64,000 bases of DNA from Marinobacterium iners (GTDB lineage Bacteria; Pseudomonadota; Gammaproteobacteria; Pseudomonadales; Balneatricaceae), in the NCBI RefSeq assembly GCF_017310015.1, contig NZ_CP022297.1, positions 868,001-932,000 on the forward strand. Reading direction: 5' to 3'. Shown here piece by piece: positions 25,739 through 34,641 of the stretch. The notes under the pieces were generated by a model. It had not been told where the DNA came from, ran no database searches, and worked only from the letters and a program-made list of their open reading frames with translations. Positions within the stretch are counted from its first letter, which is position 1. Each line of letters begins with the position of its first letter. The position numbers and the translations under genes were made by a program.

Positions 25739-27230
25739 GCCGCACCTCCATCGGTATTGGTATCGGTATTGTGTGCGAGCGCATCGGCGAGGATATCGCG
25801 CAGCTGGTGGCGGATCTCCTGAATCTCGGCCTGTTGCTGCTCGTACTGCGCCAGCAGTTCGTCCGGGTCGTGATTGATCTGCTCGCCCTGATGCGGGTTC
25901 TTGATGTCCAGGTTGTAGTTGCGGGCCTTGATCTCATCGATGGACACCTTCCACGCCTGCTCGTTTTCGACCCGGCTGGCGAATCCATCGGACTCATCGC
26001 CCCACCAGTCGATCTCGGTCTGGAACTCGGCAAAGCGCATCGGCTTGGTCTTGCTGTAGCTCTTATAGCCTTCCGGATAAGGGTGCTCGTAGTACCACAC
26101 GGCATCCGTGGGCTTGCCCTTGGTGAAGAACAGCAGGTTGGTTTTGATACCGGTGTAGGGATTAAACACGCCGTTGGGTAGGCGCACGATGGTGTGGAGG
26201 TTGCACTCGTCCAGCAACTTTTCCTTGAGGCGGGTCTTCATGCCTTCGCCAAACAGGAAGCCATCCGGCAGCACCACGGCGGCACGGCCACCGTCACGCA
26301 GCAGGTGGATGAACAAGGTCATGAACAGATCGGCGGTCTCTCGGGTACGGAAGGCGGCAGGGAAGTTGGTTTCGATGCCGTCCTCTTCCATGCCGCCGAA
26401 GGGCGGGTTGGCCACGATCACATCGACACGCTCTTTCGGTCCCCAGCTGATCAACGGGCGGCCCAGAGTGTTGTCATGTTTGATCTGATCCGGCACTTCG
26501 ATGCCGTGCAGAATCATGTTGGTGGTGGCCAGCAGGTGCGGCAGCGGCTTTTTCTCCACGCCGAGAATGGTGCGCTGTAGCGTCTGCTCGTCCTGCGGGG
26601 TGCTGACATAGTGCTGGCGCTTGTGTTCGATGGCACAGGTGAGGAAGCCGCCGCTGCCGCAGGCCGGGTCCATCACCTTTTCTTCCAGCTTGGGATCCAC
26701 CCGGTTGACCATGAACTCAGTCACCGCGCGGGGGGTGTAGAACTCCCCGGCATTACCGGCATTTTGCAGATCTTTGAGGATCTGTTCGTACATATCGCCC
26801 AACGCATGGCGCTCGGCAGACTTGTTGAAGTCGATGCCGTCCTGCAACTTGTTGATCACCTGGCTCTGAGCTGGCCGGATTTCATGTAGTTGTAGGCATC
26901 CTCGAACACGTTGCGGATCACCACGCCACGGTAGTCGTCACCGGCCGGCTGCAGATTCTGCAGGCCGGGGAACAGGGTGGTGTCGACGAAGTCTTTCAGC
27001 TCGTCGCCGGTCATGCCTTCTGGGTCAGCGGCCCAGTTGCGCCAGCGTAGATGCGTCGGGATGGGGGAGCGGTAGTCATCGTTGAGCATCTCCCATTCCA
27101 GCTCGCGGTCATCAAAGATCTTCAGAAACAGCATCCAGACCAGCTGACCAATGCGCTGGGCGTCACCGTCTACGCCTACGTCCTTGCGCATGATGTCCTG
27201 AATGGATTTGATGGTGGTGTTAATCGACAT
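25735..27230 (-). pseudogene. hsdM: Type I DNA methyltransferase HsdM, frameshifted
   Basis: The first 115 or so codons from ATG 27230 form the HsdM N-terminal domain (RIGQLVWMLFLKIFDDRELE, NVFEDAYNYMKSGQ). At about 26860-26870 the frame breaks: after the GGCCAGCTC codons the reading must shift one base to continue VINKLQDGIDFNKSAERHAL. The second part has the AdoMet site DPACGSGGFL and the catalytic VIVANPPFGGMEEDG (NPPF) motif of N6-adenine methylases. One missing base explains the break. Full length would be about 498 aa, normal for the family. As written, no whole enzyme can be made. Confidence 0.92.
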
Positions 27231-27280
27231 AAGGCGTCTGTTCCCGGGTGTTCAAAAAAGAGTAAAGGGTTTGGTTCGGC

Positions 27281-28270
27281 TTACGAAGTCTGCTGGTAGA
27301 GCTCATCTTCCAGCTGCTTCACGGCCTCGGTGTAGCCGGGCTTGCCGCCAAAGGCTTGCAGCAGCTCCATCGGCGCACCGATCTGGCTGAAAGGGGCCAG
27401 GGTGAGGACTTTCACATCTTCGATGGGCTCGATACCGGCATCGGTGTACTTGTCCAGCAGGGCGTTCAGCACCTGTTTGCTGGCGCCTTCGTACTTGTTG
27501 AAGTAGTTGTGCTTGCGCACCTGTTCGGCCCGCTCCTTGCGGCTCAGCGGCGGCTGATCGTAGACGATGTGGCAGATCACGTCGAAGGGGTCCGGCTCGG
27601 CGCCCAGTTTCTTGCTGACCTCTTTGATCAGATCGTCCCAGATCACGCCCTGTTCGGCCAGTTCGTCGATGATCGCCTGCTTGCGATCGGCCTCGTTCCA
27701 GCGGCGCAGGAAGTCGCTCAGGGTGGCGTACTGGGCCTTCACCTGCTGGCGGGTAAAGTCCTTCAGGCTTTCGGTAATGAGCTTGCCGTCTGGACCCAGG
27801 TATTGCACACGCTCGGCGATCACGCTGACTTCGACGTTGCCGACCACGTACTTGATGCGCTTGGGTGGCGGGTCTTCGAGGATATCGTCCCAGTCACCGC
27901 TGGGTTGATCATCCGATACCCACTCTTCTTCAGGGTCGACCTCATAGGTGCCATCGTCTTCACCCAGCATGTCATCCGGCTGTTCATCTTCTGGGGCCTG
28001 TTCATCGTCCGGGTTGATCGGGTCATCACCCTTGGGCACGTAGACCTTGACCGGATCGCCATCGAAATCCGGGTCGGCGAACAGCTCGGTGGCCTTCTTG
28101 AAGTCGATGATGGTGAACCAGTGTTTGTTGAAGTCATCGTTGATACGGGTACCACGGCCGATGATCTGTTTGAACTCGGTCATGGACTGGATGCGCTGGT
28201 CCAGCACGATCAGCTTACAAGTCTGAGCATCCACGCCGGTGGTCATCAGCTTGCTGGTGGTGGCGATCAC
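27281..28270 (-). pseudogene. hsdR C-terminal fragment
   Basis: A 329-codon open piece after the amber codon. It begins at an internal methionine codon (in the sequence VIATTSKLMTTGVDAQ) and carries helicase motifs of the second RecA domain plus the C-terminal HsdM-contact region. It has no proper ribosome-binding site and is not expected to work alone. Confidence 0.85.
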
Positions 28271-28273
28271 CGG

Positions 28274-29441
28274 CTAGCGTTCTTCCGGGTTGATGAAGTT
28301 GTCCAGCTCGGCCTTGCCTTCCTGCTCGTCGCCGGTGATGCGCATGATGTACTTGCGGTTTTCCTTCACCCGCTGCGGGTTCAGGTTGACCAGCGCCTGA
28401 CGCATCCGCTCGGCATGGTCGATGTCTTCACAGAATACGATGGCTTTCTGGTAGGGGTCGGTCTGCGTCATGAACTCGGTGATTTTGCGCGCCACCAGCT
28501 CGGTGCGCTTCTCCAGCACCAGATTGCGGTCGAAATCCTTCTGGTTGTAGATGCGGTCTTCGATCAGTTCGCCGTTCTTGTCGGTCTGGCCCTTGCTGGG
28601 GCGCCAGCCCTGAAGGTCACGGTCAATATCGACGCGTACCACCTTGTACGGGGCGAGGAAGCCGTCTTCAATACCCTGCTTGAGCGAGTAGGTGTAGACC
28701 GGCTCACCGAAATAGTCGATGTTGGAGACTTCCTTGGTTTCCTTCGGCGTAGCGGTCAGACCGATATGGGTGGCAGCGGAGAAGTAATCCAGAATCTGGC
28801 GCCAGGCAGAGTCCACGGCAGCGCTGCCACGGTGACACTCGTCAATCACTACCAGATCGAAGAAGTCGGGCGAGAACTGCTTGTAGATGTTCTGTTCTTC
28901 CTCGCTGCCGGTCACGGCCTGATACAGCGACAGATAGATCTCATAAGAGGGATCAACCGTGCGGTTACTGACCTTGGTCATCGCCTGACCGAAGGGTTTG
29001 AAGTCGTTGTTCTTGGTTTGATCGACCAGGATGTTACGGTCGGCCAGGAACAGGATGCGCTTCTTCTTTTTCGACTTCCACAGCCGCCAGATGATCTGGA
29101 AGGCGGTAAAGGTCTTGCCGGTGCCGGTGGCCATTACCAGCAGGATACGGTTCTGCCCACGCGCCACAGCCTCGACAGTACGGTTGATCGCTACCGTCTG
29201 ATAGTAACGGGGCGAGCGACCGCTGCCGTCATCGTAGTAGGGCTGTTCAACGGCTTGCCGGGCTGCCGCCTCGCCGATGCCCTTGTACCGGCAGTAAAGC
29301 TCCCAGAGGGTATCAGGCGAAGGGAATTCATTCAGGCCGAGTGTGGACTCGGTTTTGCCGAACAGACCGGTACGGTCATGAAACAGAAAGCCGTCGCCGT
29401 TGCTGCTGAACACGAAGGGCGCATCCAGCGCATCGCTATAG
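28274..29441 (-). pseudogene. hsdR middle fragment
   Basis: An open piece between the IS1380 insertion and the amber codon, about 390 codons. It holds the first helicase domain with the ATP-binding site (ATGTGKTFTA) and DECH box. Its apparent N-terminus lies inside the IS1380 end. It encodes no nuclease domain. Confidence 0.85.
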
Positions 29442-31095
29442 CCTGAATCAGTGACTTCACCCGCTGTTGCAGCACCCAGCACTGAAGACGACCTCGCTCT
29501 TTAACACAGCTCGATCTTATCTAACGTGTACCGGGTTAATCTACGCCACTGCAGCATCGATCATGCTTCTCACCGCAGTATTTCGTCTCGATTCTGTCTG
29601 CAGGCCAAGGCATACCCTGCCATGCATGGCGCTCGGGCGTGTGGCTATTTTGAATGGCTGTAAATCCGACAGTCCGGATCAGGCCAGCCCGTAGACGCGA
29701 CTGAATGCCCCGAAACCGGGACAATGTCGTCCGAAGCGCAGGTGGAGACGACGACCGCTGCTGACTAAGCGACAGGCCATATACATCAGTTCCTGAATCA
29801 CGGTTTTCAGCCGCCGACGCTTGGCCGGATGACGCACCGGTGCATCCGGCCCCAATAGCGCGTTCTGTCCCATCCAACGCAGTATGTTGTAGCCCAGTAC
29901 GGCAAAGGCTATGACCAGGTCGTTGGTATCGAACTTCCCTGACGGCAAACGTTCGAGATCCAGATCAGTCTTGAACTCACTGTGGAACTGTTCGCTGGTG
30001 GCGTGATCCTGGTAGAGCGCAATGACCTTGGCGTTATCTGCTGCGTCCGATGTGAGTGAAGTCGTCCAGCCCTCCAGGCTGACCTCCGGCTCCAAAAACA
30101 GCTGTCCTGAACTGTCACTCTGGCGCACCGTCACCTTGACGATCAGGCGGTCGTCCGTGCCATCCAGCGGTTCGCTTACCAGCGTTTCCATTTTGCCCGG
30201 TCGGGTATGGCACCAAAGTGCGCCGGCCGCATGAGCCTTGTCGACCCAGGCCAGTCCATCTTGTGAGCGGGGGTTCCACTTAATCAGGTAGTCTGCCCCG
30301 TGCGCACGGAAGTACCCCCGGTTCTCGGCGGCATCATGGGCGCTGTCAAGACGTACCAGTAGCGGTGCATCGGTCAGCTCTCGGACTCGAGGCAGCACCC
30401 GGTCGAGGGTGTGAATAAACTCTTTATTGGCATGTTGGTTACCCGGTCGCAGCTCACAGCCCAGACACCAGCCCTCCGTGCCCAGGTAGGCCGCGATGGG
30501 GGCATAACCGTCATGCCCCTTGTAGGTATAGGCCACGCCCTCTTTTTTACTGTTGCTGTTGTCCATGGGAAACACGTCCATATCCAGTGGCACGTGCCCG
30601 GTGGTGAGTGTGCCGATAGGCACCGAAGCGTTACACAGAAACTCGACGCTGGCCTCATCCAATAACGGGATCAGTGCGCGGGCATCTTCATCAAAGCGCT
30701 GACGCAGCCGGGCCGATGAAGGTGATTGCTTGATGCCCATGGCCGCTTTGAAGAAGGGATCATGGCGTGCGTGCTCGACCGCTTCGAAGTCGCTCTTGCC
30801 AAGGCAAATCAACCCCAGGTAGGTACGGATGAGGTCGATGTTGGCGATGCCATGGCGCTTGACGATGGAGCGCGAGGTCTTAGCCAGAGAGGTCATCCTG
30901 TTCACGCTGTGCCCAACCAGCGCCAGACCACCGTGGGGTGTGATAATCTCGGTTTTTGACTGTTCAAGCTTGAAGGTACGCATAGTCAGATATCACTGCC
31001 TGGGTGAATCGAGAATGGCGTCCATATTACCGCCGCAGGCCGCGTGGTTACAGTGTTGTAGAGGTGTGAGTGGGGTTGTAAGTCACGGAATCAGG
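29442..31095 (-). mobile_element. IS1380-family insertion sequence, copy 2 (inverted)
   Basis: A 1,654-bp element, the reverse-oriented twin of the copy at 19292-20945. Target duplication TATAG lies at 29437-29441 and 31096-31100. It interrupts hsdR after about codon 91. Each copy keeps its own matching duplication, so no inversion has occurred between the two since insertion. Confidence 0.96.
29679..30983 (-). CDS. IS1380-family transposase (copy 2)
   Basis: A 434-aa product identical to copy 1, in opposite orientation. It contains the same DDE landmarks (VPLDMDVFPMDNSN, LLVRLDSAHDAAEN, YQDHATSEQFHSEF). Intact. Confidence 0.97.
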   Translation of the reverse strand: MRTFKLEQSKTEIITPHGGLALVGHSVNRMTSLAKTSRSIVKRHGIANIDLIRTYLGLICLGKSDFEAVEHARHDPFFKAAMGIKQSPSSARLRQRFDEDARALIPLLDEASVEFLCNASVPIGTLTTGHVPLDMDVFPMDNSNSKKEGVAYTYKGHDGYAPIAAYLGTEGWCLGCELRPGNQHANKEFIHTLDRVLPRVRELTDAPLLVRLDSAHDAAENRGYFRAHGADYLIKWNPRSQDGLAWVDKAHAAGALWCHTRPGKMETLVSEPLDGTDDRLIVKVTVRQSDSSGQLFLEPEVSLEGWTTSLTSDAADNAKVIALYQDHATSEQFHSEFKTDLDLERLPSGKFDTNDLVIAFAVLGYNILRWMGQNALLGPDAPVRHPAKRRRLKTVIQELMYMACRLVSSGRRLHLRFGRHCPGFGAFSRVYGLA

Positions 31096-31100
31096 TATAG

Positions 31101-31369
31101 GCCAGCGCCTGTTGCATACCGTCGCCAAGACTATGGTTATTGTCCTTGGCCTCGATAATGGCGATGGGGATGTTTTTCCTGTAACTAAGGACGTAATCGG
31201 CACGGCGGCGTTTGCCACGGGTATGAAGGCGACCGCGCACGATGATGCGGCCAGCGGTGAAGGAAACTTCTTCCCTGACTTGAGTCTGTAAATCCCAGCC
31301 TGCCTGTGCCAGCGCGGGGTTGATGAACTTGGTGCAGATGTCCCGCTCTGTGAGCTTTTTCTTATCCAT
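31101..31369 (-). pseudogene. hsdR N-terminal fragment
   Basis: The true start of hsdR: ATG 31369, reading MDKKKLTERDICTKFINPAL and then VRGRLHTRGKRRRADYVLSY. It includes the nuclease-domain lysine motif (AIIEAKDNNHSLGDGMQQAL) and is cut by the IS1380 element. A longer frame to 31423 exists, but the ATG at 31369 fits HsdR N-termini. Confidence 0.85.
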
Positions 31370-31400
31370 GTTGAAAATCCCGCATCCTGTTGCTGACGGC

Positions 31401-31483
31401 CTGATCTGTAGGCTTCTCACCAAGGCTCCTGATCTGTAGGCTTCTCACCAAGGCTCCTGATCTGTAGGCTTCTCACCAAGGCT
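31401..31483. repeat. Tandem repeat, 28 bp x 3, upstream of hsdR
   Basis: Three direct copies of a unit that starts CTGATCTGTAGGCTTCTCAC and ends CAAGGCTC, at 31401-31428, 31429-31456 and 31457-31483. The first two are identical and the third lacks only the last base. They lie 32 bp upstream of the hsdR start codon, in the promoter or leader of the hsd-RT operon. Possible roles are repeated regulator sites or a slippage-prone spacer; neither is shown. Confidence 0.9.
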
Positions 31484-31552
31484 TAGGGTAGCTTAAAGGG
31501 ATAGGTTTCTGAAGTCAGAAGGCGACATGATGGACTGGTACAACCGAAACGC

Positions 31553-33220
31553 TTATGAGGCCCACTGCACATTAAGTACGCTGACCGGTATCCCCTGTTG
31601 CTGCATCGTGTGTAACCACAGGCGTTGATGGTCCTGTAGCCGGTCTCCCGGGCCTTTCACTTCGATCAGCCGGTACCGGCCGGCCGTGCGGTTCAGCAGG
31701 ATCAGGTCCGGCAGGCCACGGCGGTGATGGCGCAGGTCCAGTAACAGATGACGAAACACGGCCTCCAGGTGTGCTGCCGGGATCAATGCCAGCGTGTGCT
31801 CGACCAATGAGGGCGAGAGGCTTGGCCAATGAATGAGCGAGCAGCTGATGCCCTGTTTCTGCTCCAGTCTTTGCAATATGGTCTGGTGGTAAGTTCCCGA
31901 GTGCAGTTGCGCAAAGCCTTCGTCCAGCCACTCGGATCGTGCTTCGCTGAAGCCCGGGCGGTACAGATCAGCAGGGCCGGACTGAAAGGGGTTGAGGAAG
32001 GCCCCGCGTACCGGTGCGAACAGCGCGGGCCAAAACAGCAGCGCGAACAGCCCGGTAAAGAGTCGGTTTTCAACATGGAACAGCTCGGTGTCTGCATCTG
32101 ACAGGGCCGTGATGACGGCCTGCTCCACACGCCCGTGATCCGGTTTTGGCAGTGTCATCGACTCGACCGGGATATCCGGGGCTTTGGGCGGGGCATGTTC
32201 AAGGCCAGCCTTGCGAGCACAGCGTTGCTGTATGCGCTGCAGCCCGACGCGGATCTCCGGCTGGAGCAGACGCGTCAGGGCATCACTGGCCCATTGGTAT
32301 ACCCGCTCTGGCGGCTCATGCTTCTCCTGTATCCTCAGGGTGCGCAACTGCGCCTCAGGATGTTGGCTCTGGTGGTAGAGGCTTAACGCCAGCTCCCTTT
32401 GCTGCTGGCGCTCCGCTTCTCGGCCCAGCTGAAACAGAACCTTCTGGCGGCGGTAATGGATCCATTCACAGTCGGTTGAAGGAGGCATGACCGCACACAA
32501 GGCATCGATCGGCTCACCTTCAGCGGCGCGTGCCTGCAGGTGATGTAACTGCAGATAGAGATCCACTTCAGCCCGGCTTTGAAAGGGGCGTGACTCGGCG
32601 GTTAACGGGACCGGCTCGAACCGCTGCAGGCCCAGTTCTGTGAGCACAAATTCGGACCACTGCTGGTACAGGTTGCCAAAAAACATCAGCCGCAGACGGT
32701 CAAACAGATCGTTGCACAGCAACTCAATGACCCTGAAAGGTGGTTCTGGCCACCATGCCTGAACCGGTTGCGACTGTTCGGCGTCGGCGGTGTCCAGCAG
32801 TGACTGAATCAGATCGGCTTTGCGGGCAGAAGACGCAAAACCTGCACCGGGCAGACGGCAGTGTGCCAGTACACGGCATTCTTCCCGCCGACTCAAATCG
32901 CACAGTGCAGCCAGCGACAGACTGGGGTTTGCATTCACCAGTTCCGCGTCCGTCAGACTTGCTATTGCGGCGTTGAGATCGGGCACCTCGCTGTATTGCA
33001 GGGCATCGGTACGAAACAGCGTGCCTTTTCGCATCACCAACCGGATCAGCAGCGCCCGTGGAGACTCGTCCAGTGATAGCAGCAGTGTCAGACGCCGTGT
33101 CTCGTCCGGCGATATCAGGTCTGCATACCGGCTCAGGCACAGACGAATCACCTGCTCGGCATTACGCAGGTAGTAGAGGGGATCCTCCAGGGAGGATGCG
33201 CGGATAGATGCGATATCCAT
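31553..33220 (-). CDS. FAN1-type VRR-NUC structure-specific nuclease
   Basis: A 555-aa protein from ATG 33220 (a GTG at 33250 is the longer alternative). Near the start it has DPLYYLRNAEQVIRLCLSRY and ALLIRLVMRKGTLFRTDALQ, as in bacterial FAN1. The C-terminus is the VRR-NUC nuclease domain: HHRRGLPDLILL followed by YRLIEVKGPGDRLQDHQRLW, with the PD and E-x-K catalytic residues. It should cut 5' flaps and help repair interstrand crosslinks. A standalone gene, intact and of normal family length. Confidence 0.93.
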   Translation of the reverse strand: MDIASIRASSLEDPLYYLRNAEQVIRLCLSRYADLISPDETRRLTLLLSLDESPRALLIRLVMRKGTLFRTDALQYSEVPDLNAAIASLTDAELVNANPSLSLAALCDLSRREECRVLAHCRLPGAGFASSARKADLIQSLLDTADAEQSQPVQAWWPEPPFRVIELLCNDLFDRLRLMFFGNLYQQWSEFVLTELGLQRFEPVPLTAESRPFQSRAEVDLYLQLHHLQARAAEGEPIDALCAVMPPSTDCEWIHYRRQKVLFQLGREAERQQQRELALSLYHQSQHPEAQLRTLRIQEKHEPPERVYQWASDALTRLLQPEIRVGLQRIQQRCARKAGLEHAPPKAPDIPVESMTLPKPDHGRVEQAVITALSDADTELFHVENRLFTGLFALLFWPALFAPVRGAFLNPFQSGPADLYRPGFSEARSEWLDEGFAQLHSGTYHQTILQRLEQKQGISCSLIHWPSLSPSLVEHTLALIPAAHLEAVFRHLLLDLRHHRRGLPDLILLNRTAGRYRLIEVKGPGDRLQDHQRLWLHTMQQQGIPVSVLNVQWAS

Positions 33221-33264
33221 TGAATTGGGGTCTGGCGCTGAATCAATCACATGGGAGCCAGTGA

Positions 33265-33612
33265 CTACTCTCGATTCAGCACCTCCAGCAGTTCAATTTC
33301 AAAGACCAGATTGGCATTGGGTGGAATTTTGTCGCCAAAGCCGCGCTCACCGTATCCGAGTTCGGCCGGTACTGTCAGCTTGCGTGTACCGCCTTCTTTC
33401 ATGCCTTTTAGGCCTTCAACCCAGGCGGCGATCACCTTCTTTCGGCTCAGGACGGTTTGAAAGGGTTGCCCACTGTGATACGAGGAGTCAAATTCGGTCC
33501 CGTTTTCCAGAAAACCGCGATAGTGCGCCGTGATCAATGCGCCGCCTTTCTTCACCTCGGTTCCGCTGCCTTCGACAATATCCTCGATCTGTAGGTGTTC
33601 ACATTCAGTCAT
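33265..33612 (-). CDS. FKBP-type peptidyl-prolyl isomerase
   Basis: A 115-aa cytoplasmic FKBP. Key pieces: KGGALITAHYRGFLENGTEF, DSSYHSGQPFQTVLSRKKVI, AWVEGLKGMKEGGTRKLTVP and a final NANLVFEIELLEV. It speeds proline cis-trans isomerisation. There is no signal peptide. ATG 33612 matches the family better than the start seven codons earlier. It is the first of three consecutive isomerase genes on this strand. Confidence 0.95.
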   Translation of the reverse strand: MTECEHLQIEDIVEGSGTEVKKGGALITAHYRGFLENGTEFDSSYHSGQPFQTVLSRKKVIAAWVEGLKGMKEGGTRKLTVPAELGYGERGFGDKIPPNANLVFEIELLEVLNRE

Positions 33613-33707
33613 GGCGCTTCCTGTCGTGAGCAATGGATTTCATGTTGTGGATAAATGAAAAGGCTCCGGCGCAGCGGGAGCCGGCCGGAGCCTACAGGTC
33701 ACGATTT

Positions 33708-33989
33708 TCAGTCTTCGCGACTGGTGACTTCAAGCAGGTGGTAGCCAAACTGGGTTTTCACAGGGCCCTGTACTTCATTGATCGGGGCGCTGAAGACCAC
33801 TTCGTCAAAGGCCTTGACCATCTGACCCGGGCCGAAGCTGCCCAGCTCTCCGCCCTGTTGGCCGGACGGGCACTGCGAGTGTGCCTTGGCGAGAGCAGCA
33901 AAATCGGCGCCATTGGCGATCTGATCTTTCAGGGACTGACATTCAGCTTCAGAGCTGACAAGGATGTGACGAGCGCTTGCACGTGCCAT
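33708..33989 (-). CDS. ppiC: Parvulin-type peptidyl-prolyl isomerase
   Basis: A 93-aa parvulin. ASARHILVSSEAECQSLKDQ, then SQCPSGQQGGELGSFGPGQM and FGYHLLEVTSRED match PpiC from end to end. ATG 33989 has GGAG in front (GGAGAAAACCC-ATG). It is cytoplasmic and acts on protein prolines. It lies 95 bp upstream of the FKBP gene on the same strand. Confidence 0.95.
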   Translation of the reverse strand: MARASARHILVSSEAECQSLKDQIANGADFAALAKAHSQCPSGQQGGELGSFGPGQMVKAFDEVVFSAPINEVQGPVKTQFGYHLLEVTSRED

Positions 33990-34069
33990 GGGTTTTCTCC
34001 GTAACAATTGAGTAATGAATTCAAACACGGTTTGGGCCTCTGTTCAGGCGGACGCGTTCGAGCAGACCA

Positions 34070-34588
34070 TCAGTGATGATGACCACCGACGCCATGGGCA
34101 TGGCCATGGGCAATCTCTTCGTCTGTCGCGGCGCGAACATCGACTACTTCTATATCGTAAGTCAGCGTTTTTCCGGCCAATGGGTGGTTGGTATCGACCA
34201 GCACCATTTTCAGCCCTGGCTTGATCACAGTTACCTGGCGCATGCCTTGGTCGGTCTGCACAACGGCGACCATGCCAGCCTTCCAGCTGCGCACGCCCTT
34301 GGGCAGTCCTTGCAGGTGCTTCAAGGGAACACGTTGCTCCTGACCTTCCTGGCGTTCACCGTATGCCTGGTCCGGCGCCAGTGTCAGGTGCAGAGTATCA
34401 CCGGCAGACTTGCCTTCCAGTGCGGCCTCGATTGCCGGCATCATGCTGCCATGGCCGTGGAGATACGCAATGGGGTCCGCCCCGTGGTTGGTTTCGATCT
34501 GGGTGTCATCGGAGTCGGTCAGCGTGTAGAAAAACTGAACCACTGTATTGTCGGCAATCTGTGTCAACGCAAACACCTCGTACGGCAT
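34070..34588 (-). CDS. slyD: SlyD-like FKBP-type isomerase
   Basis: A 172-aa protein with an FKBP domain split by an insert-in-flap chaperone domain: TVVQFFYTLTDSDDTQIETN, MPAIEAALEGKSAGDTLHLT, then GLKMVLVDTNHPLAGKTLTY. The tail HGHAHGVGGHHH is histidine-rich and could bind nickel, as in SlyD. It is likely a chaperone and metallochaperone in the cytoplasm. It is the first of the three tandem isomerase genes in transcription order. Confidence 0.92.
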   Translation of the reverse strand: MPYEVFALTQIADNTVVQFFYTLTDSDDTQIETNHGADPIAYLHGHGSMMPAIEAALEGKSAGDTLHLTLAPDQAYGERQEGQEQRVPLKHLQGLPKGVRSWKAGMVAVVQTDQGMRQVTVIKPGLKMVLVDTNHPLAGKTLTYDIEVVDVRAATDEEIAHGHAHGVGGHHH

Positions 34589-34641
34589 AGAGTAAAAAAA
34601 CGAAGTATCCGATTATGAAACAGGCTTAGCAAGGATAAACA

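Larger units (their letters stand above)
27281..31369 (-). pseudogene. hsdR: Type I restriction endonuclease HsdR, IS insertion plus amber codon
   Basis: Restored from ATG 31369, this is an approximately 810-aa HsdR. The N-terminal nuclease domain has IAIIEAKDNN (E-x-K). The helicase has LLVMATGTGKTFTAFQ (Walker A), LVVIDECHRGSA (DECH box) and IGLTATP. A second RecA domain has IGRGTRINDDFNKHWFTIID. Two lesions are visible. An IS1380 copy sits at 29442-31095 with duplication TATAG; removing it restores QALAYSDALDAPFV in frame. A TAG at 28274-28276 stands where a tyrosine codon is expected (NPEER-stop-PVIATTSK). Both would destroy restriction activity. Confidence 0.94.

Noticed and set aside
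27356..29446. A 696-codon plus-strand open frame
   Set aside because: It is the antisense shadow of hsdR. The protein is rich in V, L, D and H without any domain, while the minus strand shows clear helicase motifs.
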